From positions 558,001-622,000 of the forward strand of contig CP131612.1 of the NCBI GenBank assembly GCA_030686115.1: DNA of 64,000 bases, read 5' to 3'. The notes beneath the pieces are model-generated. The model made no database searches, was not told the DNA's origin, and was given only the letters and a program-made list of their open reading frames with translations. Position numbers and translations under genes: made by a program. Of this stretch, positions 18,153 to 27,521 are shown in pieces (positions within the stretch are counted from its first letter, which is position 1; every line of letters starts with the position of its first letter). Source of the stretch: Psychrobacter cibarius. GTDB lineage: Bacteria > Pseudomonadota > Gammaproteobacteria > Pseudomonadales > Moraxellaceae.

Positions 18153-18653
18153 TCACAGTTCTTTCACAAAAGTAGCTTGTACTCGCTTCGAAATAAGAAT
18201 GTAGGGTATCCATATAAGACAAGCGACAAGCGTTCGAACCAGCTCTTTAGTCGTATCAGGATCGAAAATAGGATCATTAGGGAAAATAATTTTAACCGCC
18301 ATCGCATCGATAATGATGAATACGAGAGTAAACAGTAGAATGCCGATATAGAACTTTGGAAAGACAGCCTTCTTCAAGAAGAATAAGAATCCAACAAATA
18401 TCCATGTGAGCACTAATGCACCATTAATAGTCATTTCTGCTAATATGATTGGCGCCCACATAGGATGATACGCTTCGGTTCCTGATGAGGTCAATATCTC
18501 CCAAGAACCATCTTTGAATATTTCAGAATAAAGTGGAAAAATAAGAAAGATGATTCGTAAAGGTGAAGCTACTATCCCAAGAGCGACCAACCACAGCCAA
18601 CCGCCTATCCCTTCTAACGGTTCTTCGCCTATCCCTTTTAAGTGTTCTGCCAC
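18153..18653 (-). CDS. DUF2569 family membrane protein
   Basis: This protein of about 166 residues has four predicted membrane helices and the family's start motif IGGWLWLVALGIVASPLR (about residues 16-33). The function of DUF2569 is unknown. GTG at 18653 is preferred because AGGAG lies six bases upstream; TTG at 18656 is the alternative. The N-terminal stretch contains a small imperfect duplication (LKGIGEEPLEGIGG). The gene is not linked in any evident operon; its base composition is close to that of its neighbours. Confidence 0.8.
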   Translation of the reverse strand: MAEHLKGIGEEPLEGIGGWLWLVALGIVASPLRIIFLIFPLYSEIFKDGSWEILTSSGTEAYHPMWAPIILAEMTINGALVLTWIFVGFLFFLKKAVFPKFYIGILLFTLVFIIIDAMAVKIIFPNDPIFDPDTTKELVRTLVACLIWIPYILISKRVQATFVKEL

Positions 18654-18744
18654 CAAATTCTCCTTTAGTCATTGATTTAAAATTAAGCTGTAACTAGTAA
18701 ACGTTGTCTCATGATAAGTCAACCTAAGCTGATATTATAGATAA

Positions 18745-18776
18745 TAAAAAACCCAGCAGTTACGCTGGGTCTTTAT
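18745..18776 (-). terminator. Intrinsic terminator of the Sel1-repeat gene
   Basis: On the minus strand ACCCAGC and GCTGGGT (18751-18757 with 18764-18770) form the stem, followed by TTTTTTATT. Confidence 0.88.
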
Positions 18777-18799
18777 TGTCTCAAATTTTATTAACTGGT

Positions 18800-19381
18800 T
18801 TACTTACTCTGGAACCAAGTATCCGCTTTGCTGCGGGCGCTAGCGATATCTGAGCTTGATAAGTTCAATGCCAACTGACCGATTTTACCGCGTGCTTTAT
18901 TACGTACTTTTTCATCAAGCATACCATCACGGGCAGCCAAATCGTACCATTTATAAGCATCGACGAGATTTTTTTGCTTTTCATCGAGCAATGCAAGCGT
19001 ATAGCTGGCACGGTTATCGCCGCGCATTGCCGCTTTTTCTAACCAAACTTTCGCTTGTTGCAAATTAGGCTGCACACCTTCACCGCGCAAGTACATGATG
19101 GCAAGATTCAACTGAGCAGGGGCAACGCCTTGCTGAGCCGCTTTGGTATACCACTGAATAGCCTGTTGGGTATTTTTTGCAATGCCTTCGCCTTTCTGTA
19201 AGCGCTTGGCTAAATAAAACTGAGCGTGATCGTTACCTTGGGCAGCGCGGTTAGACAGCTCACTAACTGGCATTAGCTCAAAACGTGACGTATCAAGTGG
19301 CACGTTTGATATTAACTCAGCGTTTGCTAGACCTGCACAAGAAAATAAGGCAGTAAACAACGCAGCTTTTAATAATTTCAT
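18800..19381 (-). CDS. Secreted Sel1-repeat (tetratricopeptide-like) protein
   Basis: The protein has a signal peptide (residues 1-21, ending ANA) and about three Sel1-like helical repeats: AQFYLAKRLQKGEGIAKNTQQAIQWYTKAA, AQLNLAIMYLRGEGVQPN..AKVWLEKAA and a diverged third ending YKWYDLAARDG. Such repeats bind other proteins; secreted members have varied envelope roles. No partner is evident from the neighbours. The ATG start is preceded only by a weak purine stretch (GGAGCTGCT). Confidence 0.86.
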   Translation of the reverse strand: MKLLKAALFTALFSCAGLANAELISNVPLDTSRFELMPVSELSNRAAQGNDHAQFYLAKRLQKGEGIAKNTQQAIQWYTKAAQQGVAPAQLNLAIMYLRGEGVQPNLQQAKVWLEKAAMRGDNRASYTLALLDEKQKNLVDAYKWYDLAARDGMLDEKVRNKARGKIGQLALNLSSSDIASARSKADTWFQSK

Positions 19382-19756
19382 AGCAGCTCCAAAATTAGGC
19401 AGTTAATAAGCAAAAAAAGTTGCACCGCTAAAAGAATTTAGACGGCGATAACAATTAGGTGAAATCTTGCGATACCAACTTACCTAATCATTAGCAATAT
19501 AATTAATCGATGTAGTGTGGCAAATTCCTTTAATCGAACCGATAAACGGTCAGAATCAGGGTGCGATTGACACTATTTTGCTAGCTTAACACCCAAACTT
19601 ACGAAACTCAAATACTAATTACATGATTTAATGCGTATTCATACCTCATTGTCCTCAATAAAATCATAGAGTTACTTAAGCGTAAGAATAAATTAACCAG
19701 CTATTAAGGTTGAAATTTGTATTTATGAGCCGTGCTACCGCTTTCAACCACTGCTA

Positions 19757-19926
19757 GGGCGTGTCCTCAATTCAATCGATTATCCTCTAAATGGGCTAAA
19801 AATGGCTAAATTTTGCCAGACATCGTCAAATAGTTTAGCAATATCTCGATATTATTTGCGCTACTTTCCTTATTTGACGGCAATTTATCTCATTTTTATC
19901 AACATTTTTAAAATGAAGGCACGCCC
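19757..19926. mobile_element. Putative 170-bp miniature inverted-repeat element (MITE)
   Basis: Imperfect terminal inverted repeats begin GGGCGTGTCCTCAATTC at 19757 and, read on the other strand from 19926, GGGCGTGCCTTCATTTT. They match at 13 of 17 positions. The interior has no gene but contains further inverted repeats (CGTCAAATA with TATTTGACG, and AATATCTCGATATT). No clear target duplication is seen at the borders. It occupies the end of the 561-bp gap between the Sel1 gene and metW (19382-19942); the rest of that gap shows nothing nameable. Confidence 0.5.
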
Positions 19927-19942
19927 CAAGTAGATAACTCTA

Positions 19943-20560
19943 TTATTCAGGTTTTTGTTTGGTGACACGATAGATAGCGACGTCTGCCAATAGGTTGGGT
20001 GCTTGGCGTATCAATGCTTTCATAAGTGGCGTATGACCTTTTTCAGAATCGCTGACGGCAAAGCGGTTGACGATATGAATATCATGCTGTGCACAAAGCT
20101 GCTCAAAATCTTTAAACGTACACAGATGAATGTTTGGGGTGTTATACCACTCATAAGGCAATGCCTCTGAAACGGGCATCATCCCTTTAAGCCCTAAATG
20201 AATGCGGTTTTGCCAATGGGCAAAATTGGGGAAGGTAATGACGGCTTCGCGGGCAACACGTAGCATGTCAAGTAAGAGCACATCAGGCGATTTGACCGCT
20301 TGCAGCGCCCGTGCCATGACGACGGTGTCGAAACTGTTATCAGCGAAACGTGCCAGACCATCGTTCAGATCTTGCTCGATGATGGATAAGCCTTTGGCGA
20401 TGCCATCATTGATTTTTTCTTCGTCAATCTCTAGCCCATATCCCGTCACGCCGCGATTTTGTTGTAAATGCGCGAGTAACTCACCATTGCCGCAGCCCAA
20501 GTCCAGTACATGTGAGTGCGGCGCAATCCAGCGCTCAGCCAATTGATGATCCATTCTCAT
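19943..20560 (-). CDS. metW: Methionine biosynthesis protein MetW
   Basis: MetW is a methyltransferase-fold protein that works with MetX in methionine synthesis; MetX-MetW pairs are needed for full homoserine acyltransferase activity in several proteobacteria. The motif [12 protein letters not shown] (about residues 18-29) is the SAM-binding loop, and [36 protein letters not shown] is the MetW signature region. Its ATG overlaps the metX stop by four bases (ATGA), so the two are translated together. Confidence 0.95.
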   Translation of the reverse strand: MRMDHQLAERWIAPHSHVLDLGCGNGELLAHLQQNRGVTGYGLEIDEEKINDGIAKGLSIIEQDLNDGLARFADNSFDTVVMARALQAVKSPDVLLLDMLRVAREAVITFPNFAHWQNRIHLGLKGMMPVSEALPYEWYNTPNIHLCTFKDFEQLCAQHDIHIVNRFAVSDSEKGHTPLMKALIRQAPNLLADVAIYRVTKQKPE

Positions 20561-21990
20561 GAGCGCGCTCCTGCTTTTTGCTGGCTGTTTTGATTTGTAC
20601 TTTTTGCTGGCTGTTTTGATTTGCTGTCGGTGATAAATGGCGCAGTCAAAAATCCTCGGACGGCACCCATATAACGAGGAATATCAAATAAGAAAGAATC
20701 ATGACCATGCGGCGCATCGACATTGATGTAGCTAACTGGTTTGCCAGTCGCCATCAGCGCATCGACAATCTCTTGTGAGCGCTCCGGTGCAAAGCGCCAA
20801 TCCGTGGTAAATGAGACCACTAGGTATTGGCATTGTGTATGGGCAAAGGCCGCTTTGAGCGCAGACAGCTCTTGTTGGCGATTCTGCTCACTCTCATCTA
20901 TCGTTGCCACCGTATCTTCTAACGCATGCTGCGTGCTTTGTTTACTAGATTCCACTGATGTGGCAATCGAGTCCTTAAGCTGTGCTGCTGATTCTATAGC
21001 GTTTGTTGCCACGGCTGATGGATAATCACGTGTTGGATCAAAATAATCTAAAGCTTTGGTCATGAGCAAATAAGTATTGGCATCGAAATTTTCGCTAAAG
21101 CGCTCGCCTTGATAGCGTAAATAGCTTTCCACTTGGAATTCAACATCGTAGCCATACATAAATTTGCCAGATTTTAAATCACGACCAAACTTTGCCTTCA
21201 TCGCATCATCGGTCAAATAGGTGATATGGCCAACCATCCGAGCCAATATTAGCCCGCGACGAGGGTAGGTGCCTGCTTGTAAGTAACGTCCCTCTTTAAA
21301 ATCAGGGTCGGATAAAATGGACTGCCGCGCCACTTCGTTAAAGGCGATATTCTGTGCTGAGAGCTTTGGCGTGCTGGCAATGACCACGCAGCGTTTTAAC
21401 CGATTTGGATAGTCAACTGACCATTGCAGCGCCTGCATACCACCCATTGAGCCACCAACAATGGCGTGCCAAACGTCAATACCGAGACGATCTGAGAGCA
21501 TCGCTTGGGTTTTTACCCAATCCTTAATAGTGACGAGCGGAAAGTCGGGACCATAAACTTGCGGTTCATTGCTATCTGGATTAATCGTTGTCGGACCAGT
21601 AGAGCCGAAACAGCTGCCGATGTTGTTGACACATACGACATAAAACCGATTGGTGTCGATCGCTTTATTAGGGCCAATCATATTGTCCCACCAGCCAGCC
21701 TTTTTATCATCATCGCTATGGAAACCTGCCGCGTGATGACTGCCGGATAGGGCGTGGCAAATGAGTACCGCGTTTGATTTGTCGCTATTTAGTGTGCCAT
21801 ACGTTTCGATGATTAAATCAAACGATGGCAAAGTACGATTACATTCTAACGTCAACGGCTCAGCGAAATGAAAAATCTGAGGCGTGATAATTCCGACTGA
21901 ACCGACTGAGTCCACGGTATTCACTAAGCTCGCCGAATGAAGCGTATCTGTCGGGGACTGGTCACTGGTATTATTAGGGCGTGCGTTCAA
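20557..21990 (-). CDS. metX: Homoserine O-acyltransferase MetX with a lid insertion
   Basis: MetX acylates homoserine, usually with a succinyl or acetyl group, in the first committed step of methionine synthesis. It is an alpha/beta hydrolase; the nucleophile elbow is [11 protein letters not shown], the acid is in TTDWRFAP and the base in PHGHDSF. Compared with usual members (about 370-390 residues) it has a charged insertion of about 50 residues ([16 protein letters not shown] onward) after [14 protein letters not shown], and a 20-residue C-terminal tail made by a 26-nt duplication. TTG at 21990 is chosen for its GAGG site five or six bases upstream; TTG at 22011 lacks one. Whether the product is acetyl- or succinyl-homoserine cannot be told. 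Confidence 0.94.
   Translation of the reverse strand: MNARPNNTSDQSPTDTLHSASLVNTVDSVGSVGIITPQIFHFAEPLTLECNRTLPSFDLIIETYGTLNSDKSNAVLICHALSGSHHAAGFHSDDDKKAGWWDNMIGPNKAIDTNRFYVVCVNNIGSCFGSTGPTTINPDSNEPQVYGPDFPLVTIKDWVKTQAMLSDRLGIDVWHAIVGGSMGGMQALQWSVDYPNRLKRCVVIASTPKLSAQNIAFNEVARQSILSDPDFKEGRYLQAGTYPRRGLILARMVGHITYLTDDAMKAKFGRDLKSGKFMYGYDVEFQVESYLRYQGERFSENFDANTYLLMTKALDYFDPTRDYPSAVATNAIESAAQLKDSIATSVESSKQSTQHALEDTVATIDESEQNRQQELSALKAAFAHTQCQYLVVSFTTDWRFAPERSQEIVDALMATGKPVSYINVDAPHGHDSFLFDIPRYMGAVRGFLTAPFITDSKSKQPAKSTNQNSQQKAGARS
20574..20623. repeat. 26-nt tandem duplication at the 3' end of metX
   Basis: A 24-base sequence occurs at 20574-20597 and again, identically, at 20600-20623. The 26-base period is not a multiple of three, so the two copies are read in different frames (KSKQPAKS and NQNSQQKA) and the second sets the C-terminal tail of MetX just before the metW overlap. 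Confidence 0.9.
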
Positions 21991-22413
21991 AGCTACCTCG
22001 CAAGACAACAATTATCAATAAAATAAAAAGGGCAAACTGTCGATAGGCAGTGTTGCCAATACTGCTTTGCCGACACTGTTCTCTAAATGTTTTTCTTACA
22101 ATGTGCTTGCCTATTGTATGGTGATGCGCGTAGGAGTACAACCGTCGAGCGAGTCTTTTGAGCATAGTCTTTTAAGCATGGTTTTTAGGGACGATGGGTG
22201 GTAGGCAGAGAAGGGTTAAGGTGAATCAATGATTGATGACTATCCATAAATGGCAATAAATAGCAACTAAGTATCAAATTGTATAAGGGTGCTTTTACCA
22301 TGCGTTATTAATGGATAAAATGCTACACTAATAAAGCATTTAATCAATCATGACTTAATAATCTTTTATCGCATATTCTTCTTTAATTAACCTAATAATA
22401 AAATAGTGCTGCT
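21991..22413. promoter_or_regulatory. Divergent region between metX and hemH
   Basis: This 423-bp region must contain both promoters. It holds a 14-bp tandem repeat, AGTCTTTTGAGCAT (22152-22165) and AGTCTTTTAAGCAT (22166-22179), with a decayed third copy. I see no SAM riboswitch-like fold and no promoter that can be called with confidence. Confidence 0.45.
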
Positions 22414-23433
22414 ATGAAACCTGAACTGCCTCCCCGTATTGCCGTCCTATTAGTGAACCTAGGTACGCCAGATGAGCCAACAGCGCCTGCCGTACGTCGT
22501 TACTTAAAACAGTTTTTGTCTGACCCCCGTGTCATCGAGATTCCGAAATTCTTGTGGGCGATTATTCTCAATTTGTTTGTATTGCCAAGCCGCCCTAAAC
22601 GTGTGGCAAAAGCCTATGCCAGCATTTGGGAAGGCGACTCACCGATTCGTAAGATACTAAAGAGCCAAGTGGAGCTATTGGAACCACGGCTTGCAAATAG
22701 TGCCGCACCATTTCGGGTTTCTGTCCATCCAGCGATGAGCTATGGCAATCCTGGTTTGCCTGATGTGATGGATACCTTGCGCGGTGAAGGCGTTGATCAC
22801 TTTGTTATCTTGCCATTATTTCCACAGTATTCCGCTTCCTCTGGTGGTGCTGTTTATGATGCGTTGACAAAGTGGACGCTCAAGCAGCGCAATTTGCCGA
22901 ACTATACTATTGTCAAAGATTACTTTGCGCATCCGCTGTACATTCAAGCATTGGCTGATTCGATTCGCCGCTTTCAAGCAGAGCATGGCAAGCCTGACAA
23001 GCTGATGTTTAGCTTCCACGGTATCCCGCAGCCTTATGCTGATAAAGGTGATCCGTATCCTAAGCGTTGTAAATGTACTGCCGCACAAGTGGCTCACGCG
23101 CTTGGTCTAAAGGATGACGAATGGATTATCAGTTTTCAATCACGCTTTGGCAAGCAAGAATGGGTCAAGCCCTATACCGACGTGGTATTAGAAGATTGGG
23201 GCAAGTCGGGTGTGCGCTCGGTACAAGTCATTAGTCCGGCTTTTTCTGCTGATTGTCTGGAAACGCTAGAAGAGCTGGCCATCGAAAATCGTGAAAACTT
23301 TCTCCACGCGGGTGGACAAGAATATCACTATATTCCCGCATTGAACTTGGATGAGGCGCACATTGATTTGCTCGAAGCGCTTAGTGCGCCATTGGTCAAA
23401 GGCTGGGCGGGAACGCTAGATGGTTGGGCTTGA
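22414..23433 (+). CDS. hemH: Ferrochelatase
   Basis: HemH inserts ferrous iron into protoporphyrin IX, the last step of protoheme synthesis. Family marks include [21 protein letters not shown] at the start, [18 protein letters not shown] in the porphyrin-binding half, the catalytic His in [17 protein letters not shown], and [15 protein letters not shown] toward the end. The 339-residue length is normal. The gene stands alone with its own terminator. The ribosome binding site is weak. Confidence 0.97.
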   Translation: MKPELPPRIAVLLVNLGTPDEPTAPAVRRYLKQFLSDPRVIEIPKFLWAIILNLFVLPSRPKRVAKAYASIWEGDSPIRKILKSQVELLEPRLANSAAPFRVSVHPAMSYGNPGLPDVMDTLRGEGVDHFVILPLFPQYSASSGGAVYDALTKWTLKQRNLPNYTIVKDYFAHPLYIQALADSIRRFQAEHGKPDKLMFSFHGIPQPYADKGDPYPKRCKCTAAQVAHALGLKDDEWIISFQSRFGKQEWVKPYTDVVLEDWGKSGVRSVQVISPAFSADCLETLEELAIENRENFLHAGGQEYHYIPALNLDEAHIDLLEALSAPLVKGWAGTLDGWA

Positions 23434-23454
23434 TTAATTGAATTTGTAAGTTAT

Positions 23455-23489
23455 AAAAAAATACCGGACATTATGTTCGGTATTTTTTT
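23455..23489 (+). terminator. Intrinsic terminator of hemH
   Basis: AAAAATACCGGACA and TGTTCGGTATTTTTTT form a stem with a short loop, followed by a T-run. Confidence 0.9.
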
Positions 23490-23628
23490 GACTAAATGAT
23501 TTTAATGAATTTTATTAAAATAGAATAAAGTTGGGATTTTTGGTGACTGATATGTAAAACTATGCCAAATAAACTTTTATTGTCATTGTTAATTTTACGT
23601 TTGCTTAACTTTATTTTTGAGGATAAAT

Positions 23629-24444
23629 ATGTCCAGCTCCAATTATTCACAACCCTCTGTGTCTCTACAAAAACCTAACGGTCAACCACCGAACTTACCG
23701 CCCACTGACGAGTATGGCGGCCTATTACCGCAGTTATTGGTAGAACCTCGAATGTGCCAAGCAGGATGGGGTATAAGTTGGATTACCAAAGCATTTGCAA
23801 TATTTAAAGATCAATTTTTATTATGGTTAGCTATTGGTGTTGTTTATTTAATCATTGCTATGATTGGTAGTAGCGTACCCGTGATAAATTTCATTTTCCC
23901 TTTTCTTTCCTTTGTGTTTGTTGGTGGAATAATAAAAGGTTGTGCCGATCAAGCTGTAGGTAACGAGTTGAGGTTTGACCATCTTTTTTCAGCTTTTTAT
24001 ACGCATCTCAAGCCATTAATTATTTTATTCGTCTTGTATTTAGTGGCTGTTATTGTTGCAATGATACCTATGCTGATTATATTCGGTGGTATGGCTTTGT
24101 CTTTAGCTCAAGAGTCAAGTGACGTTGCGATTGCAGGTATGGTATTGGGTGTTTTATTGGTTTTTGTACTACTATTTCCTGTACTTATGGCTATCTGGTT
24201 TGCACCTGCTTTAATTGTGCTTCACAACATCGAGCCTGTTCAGGCAATGAAAATGAGTTTTAAAGGATGTTTAAAAAATATCTTACCATTTTTCGTTTTT
24301 TGGTTAATCGCTCCTATAATAATGATATTGATGGTAGTTTTTACACTAGGACTAGGTGTGTTAGCACTGCTTCCAATAGGTATGATTACCTACTACACCA
24401 GTTACCGAGACGTTTGGACAGATCAGCCATTGTCAGCGTTATAG
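23629..24444 (+). CDS. BPSS1780-type membrane protein
   Basis: This is an integral membrane protein of 271 residues, with a proline-rich cytoplasmic start and about five or six hydrophobic helices (first near residues 55-80). The pattern GWGISWITKAFAIFKDQFLLWL, the inner FAPALIVLHNIEPVQAMKMSFKGCLKN and the final YYTSYRDVW are typical of the BPSS1780 family, whose function is unknown. GAGGA five bases before ATG 23629 decides this start over a codon 12 bases upstream. Confidence 0.8.
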   Translation: MSSSNYSQPSVSLQKPNGQPPNLPPTDEYGGLLPQLLVEPRMCQAGWGISWITKAFAIFKDQFLLWLAIGVVYLIIAMIGSSVPVINFIFPFLSFVFVGGIIKGCADQAVGNELRFDHLFSAFYTHLKPLIILFVLYLVAVIVAMIPMLIIFGGMALSLAQESSDVAIAGMVLGVLLVFVLLFPVLMAIWFAPALIVLHNIEPVQAMKMSFKGCLKNILPFFVFWLIAPIIMILMVVFTLGLGVLALLPIGMITYYTSYRDVWTDQPLSAL

Positions 24445-24489
24445 TTGGTTGTTTAACAGACTCTAGTATCAGAAGTACGATAAGCACAA

Positions 24490-24528
24490 TAAAAAAGCAC
24501 GCTCGATATAACGGGCGTATTTTTTTAT
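24490..24528 (+). terminator. Intrinsic terminator of the BPSS1780-type gene
   Basis: ACGCTCG (24499-24505) pairs with CGGGCGT (24512-24518), one G-T pair, followed by ATTTTTTTATT. Confidence 0.75.
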
Positions 24529-24562
24529 TGTTTGAGAGCTTTTTTATCATGAGAGAGCTTAG

Positions 24563-24898
24563 TTAAAAATCGTCATCATTACTACGTTCCGCCGCGTCTC
24601 TATCAGCGATATCGACAATGTCAGGATAGTCGCTGTCATCCAAATTGTCGTCCACTAATACTTCGTCGATTCGCGATTCGTCTATATTTTGGCGATGCAT
24701 GGGGGTTAGCCCTTGAATCGCATCACTTCCGGCTTGCGAGTTGTCGAATCCTGCGCTATTGTCAATGACATCATCATTATCAATGGTATGCAACATAGGG
24801 TCAGCCAAATCAATTTCTTGGCTGTTGTTATTGATGTCCGTATCACCTTCAATGTGATCCATTGCTTCTGGTAATGGGCTTTTTGAATGGTCCATCAT
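24563..24898 (-). CDS. Small, highly acidic hypothetical protein
   Basis: This is a 111-residue protein with about a quarter Asp and Glu and few hydrophobic runs, so probably disordered and cytoplasmic. AAGGAAACC just before the double ATG gives good start support. No domain is recognised. It lies between a terminator and a divergent lipoprotein gene. The acidic run (DDNLDDSDYPDIVDIADRD) recalls nucleic-acid mimics or disordered tails, but that is only a resemblance in composition. Confidence 0.6.
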   Translation of the reverse strand: MMDHSKSPLPEAMDHIEGDTDINNNSQEIDLADPMLHTIDNDDVIDNSAGFDNSQAGSDAIQGLTPMHRQNIDESRIDEVLVDDNLDDSDYPDIVDIADRDAAERSNDDDF

Positions 24899-25074
24899 GG
24901 TTTCCTTATTATTGATAGTTATTATTAATGGATGTGGCTGATTTTATTTATTAAGATTTATTTACTAAAAGCATTGTGACGTGTTATGACGCTTGCTAAT
25001 AGGAGTAAGGTGTCACAGGATGTTCAAAAAATGTAAGACAAGTACAAGATAGACATAAAAATAGGAAATATACG

Positions 25075-26376
25075 ATGGTATCAAGTAGTAGGTTGTTCGT
25101 CACAATATCCTTAATCAGTGCCACAATAGGTTTGACGGCTTGTGAAGGTGTACCTTTTTCTGGTAGCAGCGCCCATAGCAGCTTGGATAAGGCTGATTTA
25201 AAACAGCCATTAATTATTGATGCCAAACTGCCAAAAGCCACGACAACCATAGACTGCGCACAATTAACGCCGAAGCAAATAGTTAAGGTAAAAGGTCACA
25301 GCGTACTCAGTGCAAGCTGTGATTTAACAGCCAAGTCGATACGCTTTGAGTTGAATGATTCGCACAGCTCTCTCGACTGTCAGGGCGCACTACTCAGTAC
25401 TCGCGCTGATGATGCGTCAAAGGTTAGCGCCATTATAATTAAGCCCAAAACAGATAGCGCTATCGAAGATATTACCGTTGCCAATTGTCATGTGGATGGC
25501 TATGGTCATGCGCTACATATTCGCCAATATAGCCAGCCCAATCAGCGTTATGCGCGCGGCTTGATAGACCCTGCTGCCAATCGTGCGCTTGCACCAAGCG
25601 ATATTCGTGTGATTAATGTGAGTAGTCAAAACAGTATCAATAGTGGCATGTTCGTTGGTGATCATGTGCATGGCGTGAGCTTTGATAAATTACGTATTCA
25701 AAACGCAGGCACCGTTGGGTTGTATCTAGAATTTGGCAGTCGTGATAATGTGATTAAAAATTCGGTGTTTGTCGGTAATGGTTTCCGTACCTTTAAGCCC
25801 AATCGTGAGGCTATTGCCGTGGATTCGTCGAGCAATAACCGTATCGAAAACAATCAATTTATCCATAATGGGGCAGGCAGTATATTGCTGTATCGCAATT
25901 GCTTTGAGCATGCTGATGACAGTACGCGGGGCAATCATTTTCAGCGTACCGAGTCGAGCCGTGACAATATCATTCGTGGCAATATTTTTAACGACGAGCC
26001 AGTCGGGGTTTGGGTTGCGTCAAGGCAGTCGCGCAATCTCAAAGGTTTTGAATGCGGTGCTTATTTGCTGAAGCAAACGCCATTTGCCAGCTATCATTTA
26101 GACAGTGCTAAGGACAATCAAATTATCGATAATCGATTTGAGCAAGTCGAGCAGGGCATTATCGTAGAGGATGACGGCACGCTAATAGCTGGCAATAAGT
26201 TTGCAGCGAACGTGCGTTTGCCCATTTATGTCGGTTCTGAAATTCGGGAAGACAGCGCAGCAGGGGCGATAAAAGGGACGGTTATCAGCAACAATGTTTT
26301 TATCGATAAGACCACTGAGCAAGCAATAAAGGTTCGAGCGGCAAGCAAAACGGCTACTCATATTGAGCAGCCGTAA
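25075..26376 (+). CDS. Lipoprotein with right-handed parallel beta-helix
   Basis: The protein starts with a lipoprotein signal peptide (lipobox LTAC, Cys23), so it should be anchored in the envelope. From about residue 90 it shows the short repeats of a parallel beta-helix, with asparagine ladders such as DNVIKNSVFVGNGF, NNRIENNQFIHNG, DNIIRGNIF and DNQIIDNRFEQ. Such folds are typical of polysaccharide lyases, epimerases (AlgG-like) and carbohydrate-binding proteins. No catalytic motif can be assigned. The gene is single and starts with ATG at 25075. Confidence 0.82.
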   Translation: MVSSSRLFVTISLISATIGLTACEGVPFSGSSAHSSLDKADLKQPLIIDAKLPKATTTIDCAQLTPKQIVKVKGHSVLSASCDLTAKSIRFELNDSHSSLDCQGALLSTRADDASKVSAIIIKPKTDSAIEDITVANCHVDGYGHALHIRQYSQPNQRYARGLIDPAANRALAPSDIRVINVSSQNSINSGMFVGDHVHGVSFDKLRIQNAGTVGLYLEFGSRDNVIKNSVFVGNGFRTFKPNREAIAVDSSSNNRIENNQFIHNGAGSILLYRNCFEHADDSTRGNHFQRTESSRDNIIRGNIFNDEPVGVWVASRQSRNLKGFECGAYLLKQTPFASYHLDSAKDNQIIDNRFEQVEQGIIVEDDGTLIAGNKFAANVRLPIYVGSEIREDSAAGAIKGTVISNNVFIDKTTEQAIKVRAASKTATHIEQP

Positions 26377-26441
26377 GTGTGGTTTTATATTAAATAAGCG
26401 TTATCGGTTAATAACAGTATAACGAATAGGTGATGTTGCTA

Positions 26442-27227
26442 TTAAGCACCAACCTTGGTATTGACCCAGCGGATTACAGAATCTGGCGTGACTTGCGAGA
26501 CTGCTTGAAAGAGCTTTGCTGGCATGCCCACAGAGTAATGCGTACTTTTGAGTTTACGATTGGGACTGGTCGTCAATTTACACAATGTTTTGGCGACATC
26601 GTTGACCGTTAGATGGATGCCCAAGCGATCCATACTGGTCACTTCGATGTCAGCAGTCATGTCAGATTTGACCCACAGCGGCATCACATCGATAACCTTG
26701 ATACCCAATTTTTCGTACTCAATATTAAGGCCTTCTGTGAGACCTCGCACAAAAAACTTACTGGCCGCATAAGTCGCAACTTCGGGTTGACCATAGATAG
26801 CAGAAGCAGAGGACACATTGATAATTTTGCCGTCTTTGCTATCAGCTAGATAAGGTGCCAGTTTATGACAGCCAATCAAAACACCTTTACAGTTGACGTC
26901 AATTAAAGCCAATTGCTCATCTAGATTGGTCGTTGGCAATGCGCCACTGACCAGCACCCCAGCATTATTAATGAGTGCATCAATACCACCGAAATGTTCA
27001 ATCATTTGATTGATCGCATGGTCCCACGAGTTAGGCTGGGTGACATCCAGCTGACCTGTGATAACACGCTGTTGTTTGACGGCTTTCTTAAAAGATTTGT
27101 CTTTAATGACGCTTTCAAGTGTGGCAGTATTGGTCGCAAATAACCCAATATGATGGCCTTTTTCCGCCAGCTTTTTGGCGGTGGCTAAACCGATACCACG
27201 TGATGCGCCTGTAATCAATATATTCAT
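26442..27227 (-). CDS. Short-chain dehydrogenase/reductase
   Basis: This is a classical SDR with the nucleotide-binding TGASRGIG (7-14), the NNAG stability motif, and the catalytic Ser (INVSSASA) and Tyr-x-x-x-Lys (YAASK). The lack of an acidic residue after the second strand leaves NADP(H) likely. The 261-residue length is usual. The substrate is unknown. It is a single minus-strand gene converging on the beta-helix lipoprotein. Confidence 0.9.
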   Translation of the reverse strand: MNILITGASRGIGLATAKKLAEKGHHIGLFATNTATLESVIKDKSFKKAVKQQRVITGQLDVTQPNSWDHAINQMIEHFGGIDALINNAGVLVSGALPTTNLDEQLALIDVNCKGVLIGCHKLAPYLADSKDGKIINVSSASAIYGQPEVATYAASKFFVRGLTEGLNIEYEKLGIKVIDVMPLWVKSDMTADIEVTSMDRLGIHLTVNDVAKTLCKLTTSPNRKLKSTHYSVGMPAKLFQAVSQVTPDSVIRWVNTKVGA

Positions 27228-27298
27228 AATAAGTGACTTAATCGTTATTAATCATGAGTAAATCGAGGTCGTATATTAGAGTGCTTATCCCTCGGGCT

Positions 27299-27420
27299 TA
27301 TTATTATAGTCATTCCACTATAATAATATTACTGCGTTAGCCTCGCTTGAAGTATTAAATATACATCTACACTCGGTTGCCTTGTACTATTTTTAAATTG
27401 AACCGACTGTAGTATAACAA
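27299..27420. repeat. Candidate intergenic repeat element with inverted repeat
   Basis: A perfect inverted repeat TTATTATAGT (27301-27310) with ACTATAATAA (27317-27326) begins a stretch that ends near 27420 with ACTGTAGTATAAC, partly complementary to the left end. Structure and AT bias suggest a small dispersed element or a non-coding transcript end; it fills much of the 294-bp gap between the SDR and the membrane gene. Only one copy is in the window, so the repeat nature is not shown here. Confidence 0.35.
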
Positions 27421-27521
27421 ATTCGTCTGAATGTATTTTGCTAGAGAGTATAACTATTGATTTAGAGCGCATGGTAATTAATATAACGAGTATTTATCAC
27501 TGTTAGCAGAGACACTCTGCG

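Noticed and set aside
21991..22413. SAM-responsive riboswitch upstream of metX
   Set aside because: No conserved SAM aptamer elements or terminator were seen in the leader on the minus strand.
24267..24566. 99-codon plus-strand frame at the end of the BPSS1780-type gene
   Set aside because: It is a shifted frame over conserved coding sequence and runs through the terminator.
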